DNA of 64,000 nucleotides from Frondihabitans sp. Leaf304. GTDB lineage: Bacteria; Actinomycetota; Actinomycetes; Actinomycetales; Microbacteriaceae. Each line of letters starts with the position of its first letter. The first letter of the stretch is position 1. Where the stretch lies: positions 711,363 through 775,362 of the forward strand of contig NZ_LMNV01000002.1 of the NCBI RefSeq assembly GCF_001423105.1, in the 5' to 3' direction. The translations under genes and the position numbers were made by a program. Positions 9,560-18,065 of this stretch are shown here, in pieces. The notes under the pieces are model-generated. The model worked only from the letters and a program-made list of their open reading frames with translations. It was not told where the DNA came from and did not search any database.

Positions 9560-9605
9560 ATCCCGGTCTCTCCGACCAGCCTCGGCAGGCCGGTGAGACC
9601 GGGAT
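9560..9605. terminator. Bidirectional hairpin between glgB and the convergent gene
   Basis: ATCCCGGTCTC (9560-9570) and GAGACCGGGAT (9595-9605) form a perfect 11-bp stem with a 24-nt loop. It lies between the glgB stop and the stop of the convergent thioredoxin-TPR gene. No U-run follows, as is common in actinobacteria. Confidence 0.65.
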
Positions 9606-9639
9606 TCGTGTGTCGGCGGATGCCGAGAGCGGTCAGCGC

Positions 9640-10623
9640 TTAGTACAGCAGCATCGTCAGGCGACGCCGCGCGGCCACGACCTCGGGTGCGTCGAGCCCT
9701 GCGACCTCGAAGTACTCGAGCAGACGCGTGCGCGCCGCGTCTTTGCCCGGCTGGTCGAGCTTCGGAAAGAGCGTGAGGATCCGATCGAAGGCGTCAGTCA
9801 CGTGCCCACCGCTCAGGTCGAGATCGGCGACTGCCAGCTGCGCGTCGAGATCGTCGGGCGACGAGGCTCCCGCCCCCCTCACGTCGGCCATCGTCACACC
9901 CTGGAGGCGGGCGAGCAGCGAGACCTGCGCCAACCCCGCTACCGCGAGACTGTCGCGGGGATCCTGAGCGATCGCCGTGGTGTACGCCGCCTTCGCCGCG
10001 TCGTAGTCACCCCGCTCGATGGCGTCGTAGGCGTCTTGGTGGTGCGGCGGCAGCGGCTCGGGCTCGGGTTCGCCAGTGGCCTCGGCAGCGGCACCGTCGA
10101 CGGAGAGCCGCCCGGTCACGCCGTTCTGCTCGGCCAGCTCGAGCACCTGCTCGAAGACATCGCGCACCTGCGCTTCGGGAAGCGCGCCGACGAAGAGCGA
10201 CACGGGGCGCCCCGCGATGACGGCGGCCACGGTCGGGATCGACTGGGCCTGGAAGGCCTGCGTCAGCTGCGGATTCGTGTCGGCGTCGACCTTGGCAAGC
10301 ACCAACCGGCCGGCATATTCGACGATCAACTTCTCGAGGATCGGCGAGAGCTGCTTGCATGGGCCGCACCACTCGGCCCAGATGTCGACGATGACCGGCA
10401 CCTGGTTGCTCAGGTCGAGGATGGACGAGAACGCGGCGTCGGTGACGTCAACCACGAGCGAGGGGACGCCCGCTGCGGGTGCAGCGCCCTCGGCGCCGGA
10501 TGCTGCGGGCGTCGCCGGGGATCCTTCGGTGTGACCGGGAGCGGGTGCTGCCGGACGGTTCACCAGGGAGGAGAGGTCGACGGCGCCGCGAAGACTGGCG
10601 GCGCTCGGAGGGACGTTGCTCAT
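9640..10623 (-). CDS. Thioredoxin-domain TPR protein (CnoX/YbbN-like)
   Basis: 327 residues. A low-complexity Ala/Pro N-terminus (1-52) precedes a thioredoxin fold (about 55-165) with an intact WCGPC active site (C86/C89) and the cis-Pro region SIPTV. A C-terminal TPR-like helical half (about 195-327) includes ERGDYDAAKAAY. This is the CnoX architecture: a cytoplasmic holdase/redox chaperone that protects proteins during oxidative stress. Whether the CxxC is redox active, as in some YbbN members, or mainly structural cannot be told from sequence. Its ATG overlaps the stop of the upstream membrane-protein gene by 4 bp, so the two are coupled. Confidence 0.85.
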   Translation of the reverse strand: MSNVPPSAASLRGAVDLSSLVNRPAAPAPGHTEGSPATPAASGAEGAAPAAGVPSLVVDVTDAAFSSILDLSNQVPVIVDIWAEWCGPCKQLSPILEKLIVEYAGRLVLAKVDADTNPQLTQAFQAQSIPTVAAVIAGRPVSLFVGALPEAQVRDVFEQVLELAEQNGVTGRLSVDGAAAEATGEPEPEPLPPHHQDAYDAIERGDYDAAKAAYTTAIAQDPRDSLAVAGLAQVSLLARLQGVTMADVRGAGASSPDDLDAQLAVADLDLSGGHVTDAFDRILTLFPKLDQPGKDAARTRLLEYFEVAGLDAPEVVAARRRLTMLLY

Positions 10624-12398
10624 GAGACTTCTTTCGCTGAGATCAGTGCTTGGCTGAAGCCGAGGAGGACGATCTTGTCGTCGCTGCCGACGGGCGGGAC
10701 GGAGAAGAGGAGTTCGACGCCATACGTCGCCTCGATGCCCTTCGTCGACTTGTCGACACCGGAGAGCGATTTGACCTCGCCCTCGGTGTTGACCTCGGCA
10801 CCCTTTTTAGTCGGTGTGACGGTCTCGGTCTCGTTGATGGCCACCGAGACGATCGCACCGGCGTCGTTGGTCGCGAAGGCGATGCTCGGCTCGTCGTTCA
10901 CTGAACTCGAGTAGGCGATCTTAGCCGTGGCAGGCAGTGCCGCCGCCTTCTTGTCCTTGTACGACTTGCCGATCTTGGGGCGGAGCGTGTCGCCGCTCGT
11001 CTGGAACGCCGCGGCTGAAGCGCTCTCCTTGCCGTCTTTCAAGACGTCGGCGTAGGCGGCGGCGATCTTGTCGGGTTCCATCGCGAGCAACTTGACGTCG
11101 GGTGCGAGACGAGCCGCCCCGGTCGTCGCCGGAGCGACCTTGGGAATCTCGGCACCCGCCTCGAGGCCGACGAGATAGTCGACCTTGAACGCGTCGCGCG
11201 CGGACTCCTGCGTCAGCATCACGCCGACCGGCGCGACCTTCGTCGAGTCGTTGTCTTTGACCAGCGCGAACACGGTGCGCGGCCACGAGTCGGTCTGCTG
11301 CGGAAGCGTCAGCGTCACCGAACCCGTCGGGATCGACACGGGCAGAGCGGCCGAATCGTCGTTCTTGCGGATCGCATAGCTGGCGGTGCGCTGCTCAAGT
11401 GCGGGGCCGGTGAATCGAGTCGACGCCAGGTCGGTGCTGCCCGCCTTGTCGGCTCGGGTCTGCACGCTGACGATGCGCTCGATGATCCGCTTGGCCTGGG
11501 CGACCGTCACTGCCGGCGGTTGGAGGGCGTCGCCGGGTGCCTCGGCGGAGGCGGACGGTGTCGGCGTTGCCGTGGCGGCCGTCGAATCGGACGGCCCCTG
11601 GGGCCAGTAGTCGGACGAGCAGCCAGCGAGGCCGAGGGCCCCGACGAGCACGATCGGCACGACGGCGACCATGCGCCGACCGCGACTGCCCTTGCCCGCC
11701 GACGCACCGAGCGCTGCACGGCGTGACGAACGCACAGAGCCCTGACGCTCGGCACGAGGAAGCTTGGGGCGGCGACCGCCACCCGACGAACGACGAGGCC
11801 CACGGGTGCGACGGTGGTGGACGATCGCCCACACGAAGAGGCCGATGCCGATGAGGAACACGAGGAGGCCGGCCGTCACGAGCGGTCCGACGAGCGGGGT
11901 CGCGGTCGACAGCGGCCAGCTCACCGAGAGGTTCGACGGCGCCGGCTTGGTGCCGTCGGTCGCCACGATGAGAGAGATGTCGTCGGGCGCGTCGAGTGAG
12001 AAGTTGAGGGCCTGGCCGGAGAACTCGGTGTACCAGAGATCGGAATCACGAGGATCCGGCACCGACCCCGATGTTCCCTCGACGGTCTTGCTCACCAGCT
12101 TCTTCAGCGAGGTGTCGTACGAAACCCTGTTGTGAGCGGAGTCGCCGACCCAGGCGGTGATGTCGGCGGTCTTCGCGTAGGCGGCGAACGACGTGCCATC
12201 CCCTTCGATGTGGATGCTCTCCCGCCCCGGGTACGCCTTCAGGGCGCTGGCCGGGATGATCGTGACGGGGGCGGACGACGTGGTCGTCACGGACGAGGTC
12301 ACCGAGTCGGGCGGCGCGAATACCGTCCGCTGAGCAAGCCCGAGGAGCACCAACAGAGCCGCGATCACCAGGGTGATGACGGCCAAGACGAAACGCAC
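10620..12398 (-). CDS. Large membrane-anchored protein with internal lipobox
   Basis: About 592 residues, not a family I can name. An N-terminal helix (RFVLAVITLVIAALLVLLG) anchors a presumed extracellular domain (35-190) that ends in a second helix (LVTAGLLVFLIGIGLFVWAIV, about 195-220). A basic cytoplasmic loop follows, then a third hydrophobic stretch beginning MVAVVPIVL (about 243) and ending in LAGCSS, a perfect lipobox. The rest (270-592) is Thr/Ala-rich and probably secreted. I chose the GTG at 12398 because GGGAG lies 8 nt upstream; the longer frame to 12497 is not credible. It could be two ancestral genes fused, a membrane protein and a lipoprotein. It is coupled to the thioredoxin-TPR gene downstream. 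Confidence 0.7.
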   Translation of the reverse strand: MRFVLAVITLVIAALLVLLGLAQRTVFAPPDSVTSSVTTTSSAPVTIIPASALKAYPGRESIHIEGDGTSFAAYAKTADITAWVGDSAHNRVSYDTSLKKLVSKTVEGTSGSVPDPRDSDLWYTEFSGQALNFSLDAPDDISLIVATDGTKPAPSNLSVSWPLSTATPLVGPLVTAGLLVFLIGIGLFVWAIVHHRRTRGPRRSSGGGRRPKLPRAERQGSVRSSRRAALGASAGKGSRGRRMVAVVPIVLVGALGLAGCSSDYWPQGPSDSTAATATPTPSASAEAPGDALQPPAVTVAQAKRIIERIVSVQTRADKAGSTDLASTRFTGPALEQRTASYAIRKNDDSAALPVSIPTGSVTLTLPQQTDSWPRTVFALVKDNDSTKVAPVGVMLTQESARDAFKVDYLVGLEAGAEIPKVAPATTGAARLAPDVKLLAMEPDKIAAAYADVLKDGKESASAAAFQTSGDTLRPKIGKSYKDKKAAALPATAKIAYSSSVNDEPSIAFATNDAGAIVSVAINETETVTPTKKGAEVNTEGEVKSLSGVDKSTKGIEATYGVELLFSVPPVGSDDKIVLLGFSQALISAKEVS

Positions 12399-12615
12399 GA
12401 GATTTTCTCCCTTCGTGCCACCATCCGGGTATCTGGCGGCAGCGAATTTAAGACCCTTCAGGGTAGCCGACGACTCTGAGAGACGCCTAGCCAGCATGAG
12501 AGGCCGGGAATCCCGCTAAAATGCGGAGGTTGGCCGCCCTCGGGCATGCCACCGCCGTCCACCGTTCTCGTGTCCCGTTAGATATCCGGGCTCGCCCCAA
12601 CCACAGGGAGACATC

Positions 12616-14376
12616 GTGGCCACTGATGAGGCTGAATTCGGAACCGAACTCCGCGGGTACAAGAAGGAGGAGGTCGAGAAAGCTCTCGGCGATCTCCGGC
12701 GAGAACTGATCAAGGCGAACAACGACCGAGCCGAACAGGCCGAATCGGCACGGCAGCTGTCGCACCGCATCGAAGAGCTCGAAGACGAACTCGAAGAGGT
12801 CGGGGAGCCGAGCTACAAGGGCCTCGGGGCCAAACTGGAAAACACGCTTCGGCTCGCGGAAGAGCAGTCGAACGACCTCATCGCCAAGACCGAGCGCGAC
12901 GCAGCCGAGCTTCGCTCGACGACCAGCGCCGAGGCCGAGCGAGTCACCGACGAAGCACGTGAGCGCGCCGCCGACATCCTCGACGACGCTCGCGGCCGCG
13001 CCGCCGCCCAGGTCGAAGAGTCGACCGGAGAAGCCGATCGTCTCGTGGCCCGGGCTCGCGACGATGCGGCGGCAATGATCGCCGATGCCGAGCGCGATGC
13101 GGCTGCTACGCGCACGAACGCCTCCACCGAGGCCGCCGAGGCCATGGCGACAGCAAAGCGCGAAGCCGCTGCCCTTCGTGCCGCCGCCGAACGCGAGGTC
13201 GCTGACCTCAGGGCGGCCGTCGAGGCCGAGGTCGCCGAGGCACGCGAAGGTGCAGCCGACCTCGCACGCGACACCGAGGAGGGCCGCGCCCTCCTCGCAA
13301 GCGACACCGAGCGCCAGCGCGCCGAGCTCGAACTCGAGTCCACCACCGTCCGCGACGATCTGGCCCGGCTCGACGAGACGACCCGCGCCGACCTCGAACG
13401 CGAGGTCGCCGCACGGCGCGACTCGCTCGATCGCGAGGTCGTCGGCACCCGAACCGAACTTGCCGAAGAGATCACGAACGGCCGAGCCGAACTCGACCGC
13501 GAGATCACCGCGGCCCGGGCCCTTCTTGCAAGCGACACGGCGACCGCCCGCGAGGCCCTCGCTCGAGAGGCCGAGAGCACCCGCGCCGAGCTCGACCGCG
13601 AGGTCGCCGACGCGCACGCCGATATCGAAGCCGCCCGGCTGGCCAGCGCGGAAGAGATCGAACGCACCACCCGCGAGACCCGTGAGCAGATCGACCGCGA
13701 CTTGACGCAGACCCGCGACCGCATCGAGCGCGATCTCGCTGATCATCAGGCCGGGATCGCCGCCGAAGCTGCTCGCGCCCGCTCCGAGCTCGACGCTGAT
13801 CTCGCCGAGACGCGCGCCCGCCTCGCCCACGACGACGACGAACAGCGCACCCGCCTCCGTGGCGAGCGCGAGACCTTCGATGCCGAGATCGCCGCCGATC
13901 GCGACCGGATCGCTGCTGAACTCGAGCGGGAGGCGCACACGGCCCGCACCGCTCTCGAGGTCGAGCTGGCGACGCGACGCGACGAGGCCGAGCAGGACTA
14001 CGTCCAGCGGCACCACGACGCCGTCGAAGAGACTCAGACCTTCCTCGACGAGGCGAACGCTCAGCTCGCCGACGTGACCGAGCGTGCAGAGACCAAGCGC
14101 AAAGAGGCCCGCGAGGCGGAGGCGAACGCCTACGCCGCGGCGCGCAAGACCCGCGCCGAGTCGGAGCGAGTGGCGAACGAGACCCTGAGCAATGCCCGCT
14201 CGCGCGCCGAGTTCCTCGTCACCGATGCGGAGCGCCAGGCGCGCGGCATCATCGGCGACGCCGAGGAGCGCCTGTCGGCAATCAACCGGGAGCGCGACTC
14301 CGTGGCGGCCTACTTCGAGAACCTCCGGGGCATGGTCGGCCAGGTAGCCGAGTCGCAGTCCCAGCAGGGCGAGTGA
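12616..14376 (+). CDS. DivIVA-like long coiled-coil protein
   Basis: 586 residues, almost entirely Ala/Arg/Glu-rich heptad coiled coil. The extreme N-terminus has the DivIVA-type motif RGYKKEEVEKAL (about 14-25), the region used by DivIVA/Wag31 proteins to sense membrane curvature. The C-terminus ends with FFENLRGMVGQVAE-like sequence. It resembles the polar-growth scaffold proteins of actinobacteria. The GTG at 12616 is preceded by AGGGAG. The gene is followed 7 nt later by an AI-2E-family permease. The antisense strand also has long open frames over this gene, which follow from its GAR/GCX codon pattern and are not genes. Confidence 0.8.
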   Translation: MATDEAEFGTELRGYKKEEVEKALGDLRRELIKANNDRAEQAESARQLSHRIEELEDELEEVGEPSYKGLGAKLENTLRLAEEQSNDLIAKTERDAAELRSTTSAEAERVTDEARERAADILDDARGRAAAQVEESTGEADRLVARARDDAAAMIADAERDAAATRTNASTEAAEAMATAKREAAALRAAAEREVADLRAAVEAEVAEAREGAADLARDTEEGRALLASDTERQRAELELESTTVRDDLARLDETTRADLEREVAARRDSLDREVVGTRTELAEEITNGRAELDREITAARALLASDTATAREALAREAESTRAELDREVADAHADIEAARLASAEEIERTTRETREQIDRDLTQTRDRIERDLADHQAGIAAEAARARSELDADLAETRARLAHDDDEQRTRLRGERETFDAEIAADRDRIAAELEREAHTARTALEVELATRRDEAEQDYVQRHHDAVEETQTFLDEANAQLADVTERAETKRKEAREAEANAYAAARKTRAESERVANETLSNARSRAEFLVTDAERQARGIIGDAEERLSAINRERDSVAAYFENLRGMVGQVAESQSQQGE

Positions 14377-14383
14377 TCCTCGC

Positions 14384-15442
14384 GTGAGAATCTCCAACGC
14401 TTACCGTCTCGGCCTCCTCGGTGGCCTCGGCGTCTTGACGGCGATCCTCATCGGCACCGCCCTCGGCGAGCTGTCGACGATCATCACCTACGTGGGCGTG
14501 GCCCTCTTCCTCGCCCTCGGGCTCGACCCGGTGGTGCGGTGGCTCGAGAACCGTCACGTCCCCCGGCCTCTGGCGATCACCATCGTCATGGTCGGAGTCC
14601 TCCTCGCCTTCGTCGGCGTCGTCTTCGCGATCGTGCCCACCATCGTGCAGCAGACCTCGACGCTCGTCACCAACCTCTCGACCTACCTGCAGAGCGTGAC
14701 GGCACAGCAGTTCGTCGACAATCTCCAGTCGCTCGTCCCCAAAGACGCCTTCGACGTGCAAGACAGCCTCAACTCCGTCGTCGACTTCCTTACCGACCCG
14801 AAGAACGTCGTCGCCATCGGCGGCGGAGTGCTCGCGGTGGGGGTGGCGATCTCGAACGGCCTCGCCGGGGTCCTGATCGTCCTGATTCTCACGCTCTACT
14901 TCATGGCGTCGCTCGACAGCATGAAGCGCGGGGTCTCGCAGTTGATTCCCCGCTCGAGTCGACCCGAATACATCCGGCTCTCCGATCAGATCTCGAGCTC
15001 GATCGGCCGCTACGTCATCGGGCAGGTGGCCCTGGCGCTCCTCAACGGAATCCTGAGCTTCGTCGTACTCTCAATCTCGGGTGCGCAGCTGCCGGCCTTC
15101 TTCGCCTTCATCGCGTTCATCGGCGCCCTAATCCCGCTGGTAGGCACAGTCGGGGCGGCAGCCGTCATCGTCCTCGCCCAGGTCGCGCTCCTTCCCCTCT
15201 CCCCCGCGACCTGGATCTTCCTCGCCATCTACTACCTCGTCTACATGCAGGTGGAGGCGTACATCCTCGCGCCGCGTGTGATGCGACGCGCAGTCAAGGT
15301 TCCGGGCGTGATCGTGATCATCTCAGCCCTCGTCGGCGGCACTCTGCTGGGCGTGCTCGGCGCTCTCATCGCCGTTCCCGTCGCCGCGGCTGTCCTCTTG
15401 ATCGTGCGCGAGGTCGTCATCCCTCGCCAGAACACGAAATAG
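14384..15442 (+). CDS. AI-2E family transporter (PerM/YdiK type)
   Basis: 352 residues with about eight hydrophobic segments in the family layout: two pairs at the N-terminus, a soluble segment of roughly 60 residues (QTSTLVTNL to SLNSVVDFL), then clustered helices ending in VPVAAAVLLIVREVV. The conserved PRVMRRAVKVPG segment near residue 305 is present. Family members have been linked to autoinducer-2 export, Na+/H+ exchange or general efflux; the substrate cannot be assigned. The GTG start lies 7 nt after the coiled-coil gene, suggesting co-transcription. Confidence 0.85.
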   Translation: MRISNAYRLGLLGGLGVLTAILIGTALGELSTIITYVGVALFLALGLDPVVRWLENRHVPRPLAITIVMVGVLLAFVGVVFAIVPTIVQQTSTLVTNLSTYLQSVTAQQFVDNLQSLVPKDAFDVQDSLNSVVDFLTDPKNVVAIGGGVLAVGVAISNGLAGVLIVLILTLYFMASLDSMKRGVSQLIPRSSRPEYIRLSDQISSSIGRYVIGQVALALLNGILSFVVLSISGAQLPAFFAFIAFIGALIPLVGTVGAAAVIVLAQVALLPLSPATWIFLAIYYLVYMQVEAYILAPRVMRRAVKVPGVIVIISALVGGTLLGVLGALIAVPVAAAVLLIVREVVIPRQNTK

Positions 15443-15475
15443 GCGCCTTCGGCCGCTCCGGCAGGGGACTGCTCT

Positions 15476-16210
15476 CTACGACCAGGTCTCGCCGAGAGGG
15501 AGTGCCGTCGGGTTGACGACATCGACAATCTCGGTAAGCACGCGCCGGGTCTGATTCTCTCCGACCCATAGGTGCTTGCCGCCGGCGACTTCAATGAGCT
15601 CTGCCTCGGGCACGACCGCGAAGCGATGACGGGCTGCCTCGGGGCGGAGGAAGTCATCGAACTCGGGAATGATCGCGACGAGACGACGCCCACTCCCTGC
15701 CCACCGACGCAACTCATCGTCGGTCGTGCGGGCGAGGGGTGGCGAAAGGAGAATGGCACCCGCGATGTCATGCTCAAGGCCGTGCTTGAGCGCCACCTCG
15801 GTGCCGAACGACCAGCCAATTAGCCACGGTGTGGGAAGCCCGCGCTCGGCGACGAAGGCGATCGCCGCGGCAAGGTCGAAGCGTTCGGTCTCGCCGTCGC
15901 CGAATTCCCCTTCGGAACGACCCCGGGGCGACGAGGCGCTACGGAAGTTGAACCGCAAGACGGCCATGTCGGCCTGGGCCGGCAGACGAGCGGCGGCTTT
16001 GCGAATGACGTGGGAGTCCATGAACCCTCCTGCGGTCGGCAGGGGGTGCAGGGTCAGAAGGGTGCCCGAGGGCGCAGCATCGACCGGCAGCGCCAGCTCT
16101 CCCACTAGCGTGAGCCCATCGGCCGTGTGCAGCTCGATGTCGCTTCGTCTCGCCGGAAGCTCGACTCCCCCGCGAACGTCGATGCTCGATCTGGACGGCT
16201 GCTCTGTCAC
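15476..16210 (-). CDS. Alpha/beta hydrolase
   Basis: 244 residues. The nucleophile elbow is GWSFG (Ser about 137), and a plausible Asp (PEFDDFL) and His (GGKHLW) complete the triad in order. An early TLHPLPTAGG segment corresponds to the oxyanion-hole region, and the N-terminal half contains the strand LRFNFRS typical of the dienelactone-hydrolase-like group. The substrate is unknown. The GTG at 16210 is preceded by GGAGG and overlaps the stop of the upstream zinc-ribbon gene by 4 bp (GTGA). Confidence 0.85.
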   Translation of the reverse strand: MTEQPSRSSIDVRGGVELPARRSDIELHTADGLTLVGELALPVDAAPSGTLLTLHPLPTAGGFMDSHVIRKAAARLPAQADMAVLRFNFRSASSPRGRSEGEFGDGETERFDLAAAIAFVAERGLPTPWLIGWSFGTEVALKHGLEHDIAGAILLSPPLARTTDDELRRWAGSGRRLVAIIPEFDDFLRPEAARHRFAVVPEAELIEVAGGKHLWVGENQTRRVLTEIVDVVNPTALPLGETWS

Positions 16211-16512
16211 GCGATCCTCCAACAGTGGGTGTGCCAGTGACGCCGCGCAGCGAGATCGCTCTCGGCGCCGAAGAGACCGTCGGCGCGCCAGGCGACCACG
16301 TGGGGTGTGCCAGGTTCTATCGACTTGCTGCACCCGGGGCAGACGTACGCCTTCGGCGACGAGGCCCCCGAGATCGACTGGACGACGAACTCGCGCCCCC
16401 GCTTGACCTCGGTCTGTTGACCACCGAAGAGGATCCGGCCGAGGTCGCTTGACTCCGACTCGGTCTCTGCCCCACGACCCCGGGGGCGCCGAGGTCGGTT
16501 ACTTCGAGGCAT
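16207..16512 (-). CDS. Small putative zinc-binding protein
   Basis: 101 residues, function unknown but of a conserved actinobacterial type. The N-terminus is Arg-rich. The C-terminal half contains CPGC followed about 30 residues later by HWHTHC, a pattern suitable for one zinc ion. It is translationally coupled to the downstream hydrolase by a GTGA overlap. The ATG at 16512 has no Shine-Dalgarno; TAAGGT lies 7 nt upstream, so a leaderless mRNA is possible. Confidence 0.75.
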   Translation of the reverse strand: MPRSNRPRRPRGRGAETESESSDLGRILFGGQQTEVKRGREFVVQSISGASSPKAYVCPGCSKSIEPGTPHVVAWRADGLFGAESDLAARRHWHTHCWRIA

Positions 16513-16563
16513 AGATAGAACCTTATCGAACGAGACGAAAGTAAGCCTCGATCGAGGAGTCGC

Positions 16564-17394
16564 TCAGTACCAGTTGTTGGCGACCGAGTGCGCCCAGGCG
16601 CCACACGGGTTTCCGTAGCGACCCTGGATGTAGTTCAGGCCCCAGGTGATCTGGGTGGCCGGGTTGGTCTGCCAGTCGGCACCGACGGACGACATCTTGC
16701 TGCCAGGAAGGGCCTGCGGGATTCCGTAGGCACCGGACGGGTTGGCCGCGTAGACGTTCCAACCCGACTCCTTGTTCCAGAGCGAGACGAGGCAGTTGTA
16801 CTGGTCGGTGCCCCAGCCTCGGGCGGCGACGAGCTCGGCGCCGATCGCCTGGGCGCTGCCGGGCGTCGCGGCCGCAGCAGCGGGAGCCGCAGTGACTGCA
16901 GGTGTCGCCGATGCGGACGAGTCGGTCGCAGTAGCGGTGTCGGTCTCGGTCGTGTCGGTCGTCACCACCGGTGCCGCCTTCTTGACGACGGGCGCGGTGT
17001 ACTCGACGGTGTAGGCGTCGCGACTAGTCGCCACGGTGGTACCGGAGGCGACCGTGTAGCTCTGGCCGGCTGCGACCTGAGCCGAGGGTGCGGTTGGCGC
17101 GAGTGAGACAGGCGCTGCGGTTGCGGCCACGGCCCCCGACAGCGGGTTCACGAGCGAGGCGGAGACAAACGCGAAGCTGGCCGCGAAGCCGACCAGGGGA
17201 ACGATGACTCGCTGGCTGGTACGACGCCGACCTGCGGGGCGGGCCGCGAAGGACGCACCCGCCGCTTCAGCAGGACGAACCTGGCGGACCGGAGCGGAAA
17301 CGCGAGGTCGGGGAACGACTGCCCGGTGCTCGTGCCTCGACGTGCGGTCGGAGGACGGAACTGCGGATGCCTGAACTGCGGAGTGCCTACCCAT
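16564..17394 (-). CDS. Secreted transglycosylase-like (SLT fold) protein
   Basis: About 276 residues. A cytoplasmic basic segment is followed by one membrane-crossing/signal segment (VIVPLVGFAASFAFVSASLV), a Thr/Ala/Val-rich linker (about 100-185), and a C-terminal lysozyme-like domain of about 85 residues. That domain has the catalytic-type LWNKESGWN, with the Glu that acts as general acid, then PSGAYGIPQALPG and WGLNYIQGRYG. Small actinobacterial cell-wall transglycosylases of this kind remodel peptidoglycan. The ATG at 17394 is supported by a promoter lying just upstream rather than by a Shine-Dalgarno. Confidence 0.85.
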   Translation of the reverse strand: MGRHSAVQASAVPSSDRTSRHEHRAVVPRPRVSAPVRQVRPAEAAGASFAARPAGRRRTSQRVIVPLVGFAASFAFVSASLVNPLSGAVAATAAPVSLAPTAPSAQVAAGQSYTVASGTTVATSRDAYTVEYTAPVVKKAAPVVTTDTTETDTATATDSSASATPAVTAAPAAAAATPGSAQAIGAELVAARGWGTDQYNCLVSLWNKESGWNVYAANPSGAYGIPQALPGSKMSSVGADWQTNPATQITWGLNYIQGRYGNPCGAWAHSVANNWY

Positions 17395-17433
17395 AAGTTC
17401 GACAACTATAACGGATGGATCACGCTCCGCCAA
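17395..17433 (-). promoter_or_regulatory. Near-leaderless sigma-A-type promoter
   Basis: On the minus strand TTGGCG (17428-17433), a 17-bp spacer and TATAGT (17405-17410) form a near-consensus promoter. TATAGT ends 10 nt before the ATG of the transglycosylase-like gene, which predicts a 5' leader of only a few bases. There is no Shine-Dalgarno, consistent with leaderless or near-leaderless translation. Confidence 0.65.
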
Positions 17434-17440
17434 GGGCGAC

Positions 17441-18007
17441 TCACCGGACGGCGAGCATCACATCGATCACCGAATCGAGCACCAGGTCGACCTGGCCCTC
17501 GCGGTAACCGCCGCGTTTCGGGCGGAACACACTCGTGCGCACCTCTTCGATGCTCAGCGCGCGCCCCTCCGAGAAATACCCCTGCAGCCGCTCGACCAGG
17601 CTGTCGACGTCTTTGGGGTGGTACCCCGCCGAAAGGAACGTGACACGGTCGAAACGCCGCCCCTCCGGCCTCTCCAACCGGGCGACGATGGCCTCGGCGG
17701 TCGATCGGGCCTCGGCGAACCAGGTCTCGTCGCCCGTAGCCCGGAGCACCCGGTCGCGCTCCCTCATGGCGAAAGCGTCTTCGAGACGCTCGAGTGCTGC
17801 GTCGACATGCGCGGGCTCGTAGCCCTTCTTGACCATGCCGAAGGCGGTGTGCCGAATCGTCTCGGCCGAGACGGTCGCCTCGGAGACGGTCGTGGAGTCG
17901 CTCGAATACGCGGCTCTAGCCCGCTTCAAGAACTCCTCCACCTGATCGATGTCGTAGCCGCGGGTCGAACCGGTCACTCTCGGGAAAGTCGCACTCACGC
18001 CGACCAT
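17441..18007 (-). CDS. Small DivIVA-domain protein with four repeats
   Basis: 188 residues. The DivIVA N-terminal motif recurs four times at roughly 45-residue spacing: RGYDIDQVEEFL (about 16), KGYEPAHVDAAL (about 62), AGYHPKDVDSLV (about 127) and GGYREGQVDLVL (about 168). There is no long coiled coil, unlike classical DivIVA. It may be an adaptor that binds growth-zone proteins. The start could be the ATG at 18007 or the GTG at 17998. It lies downstream of cdsA and ends just before the transglycosylase promoter. Confidence 0.75.
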   Translation of the reverse strand: MVGVSATFPRVTGSTRGYDIDQVEEFLKRARAAYSSDSTTVSEATVSAETIRHTAFGMVKKGYEPAHVDAALERLEDAFAMRERDRVLRATGDETWFAEARSTAEAIVARLERPEGRRFDRVTFLSAGYHPKDVDSLVERLQGYFSEGRALSIEEVRTSVFRPKRGGYREGQVDLVLDSVIDVMLAVR

Positions 18008-18065
18008 TGTGCCGCACGAACAGCCGGGCCCGAACTCCCAGAGCAGAAGAGCCCAGGATCCGACG

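Noticed and set aside
12487-14397. Long minus-strand frame (636 codons) opposite the coiled-coil gene
   Set aside because: Its Leu/Gly/Ala/Val repeats mirror the GAR/GCX heptad codons of the plus-strand gene; the plus strand has the start signal and a meaningful protein.
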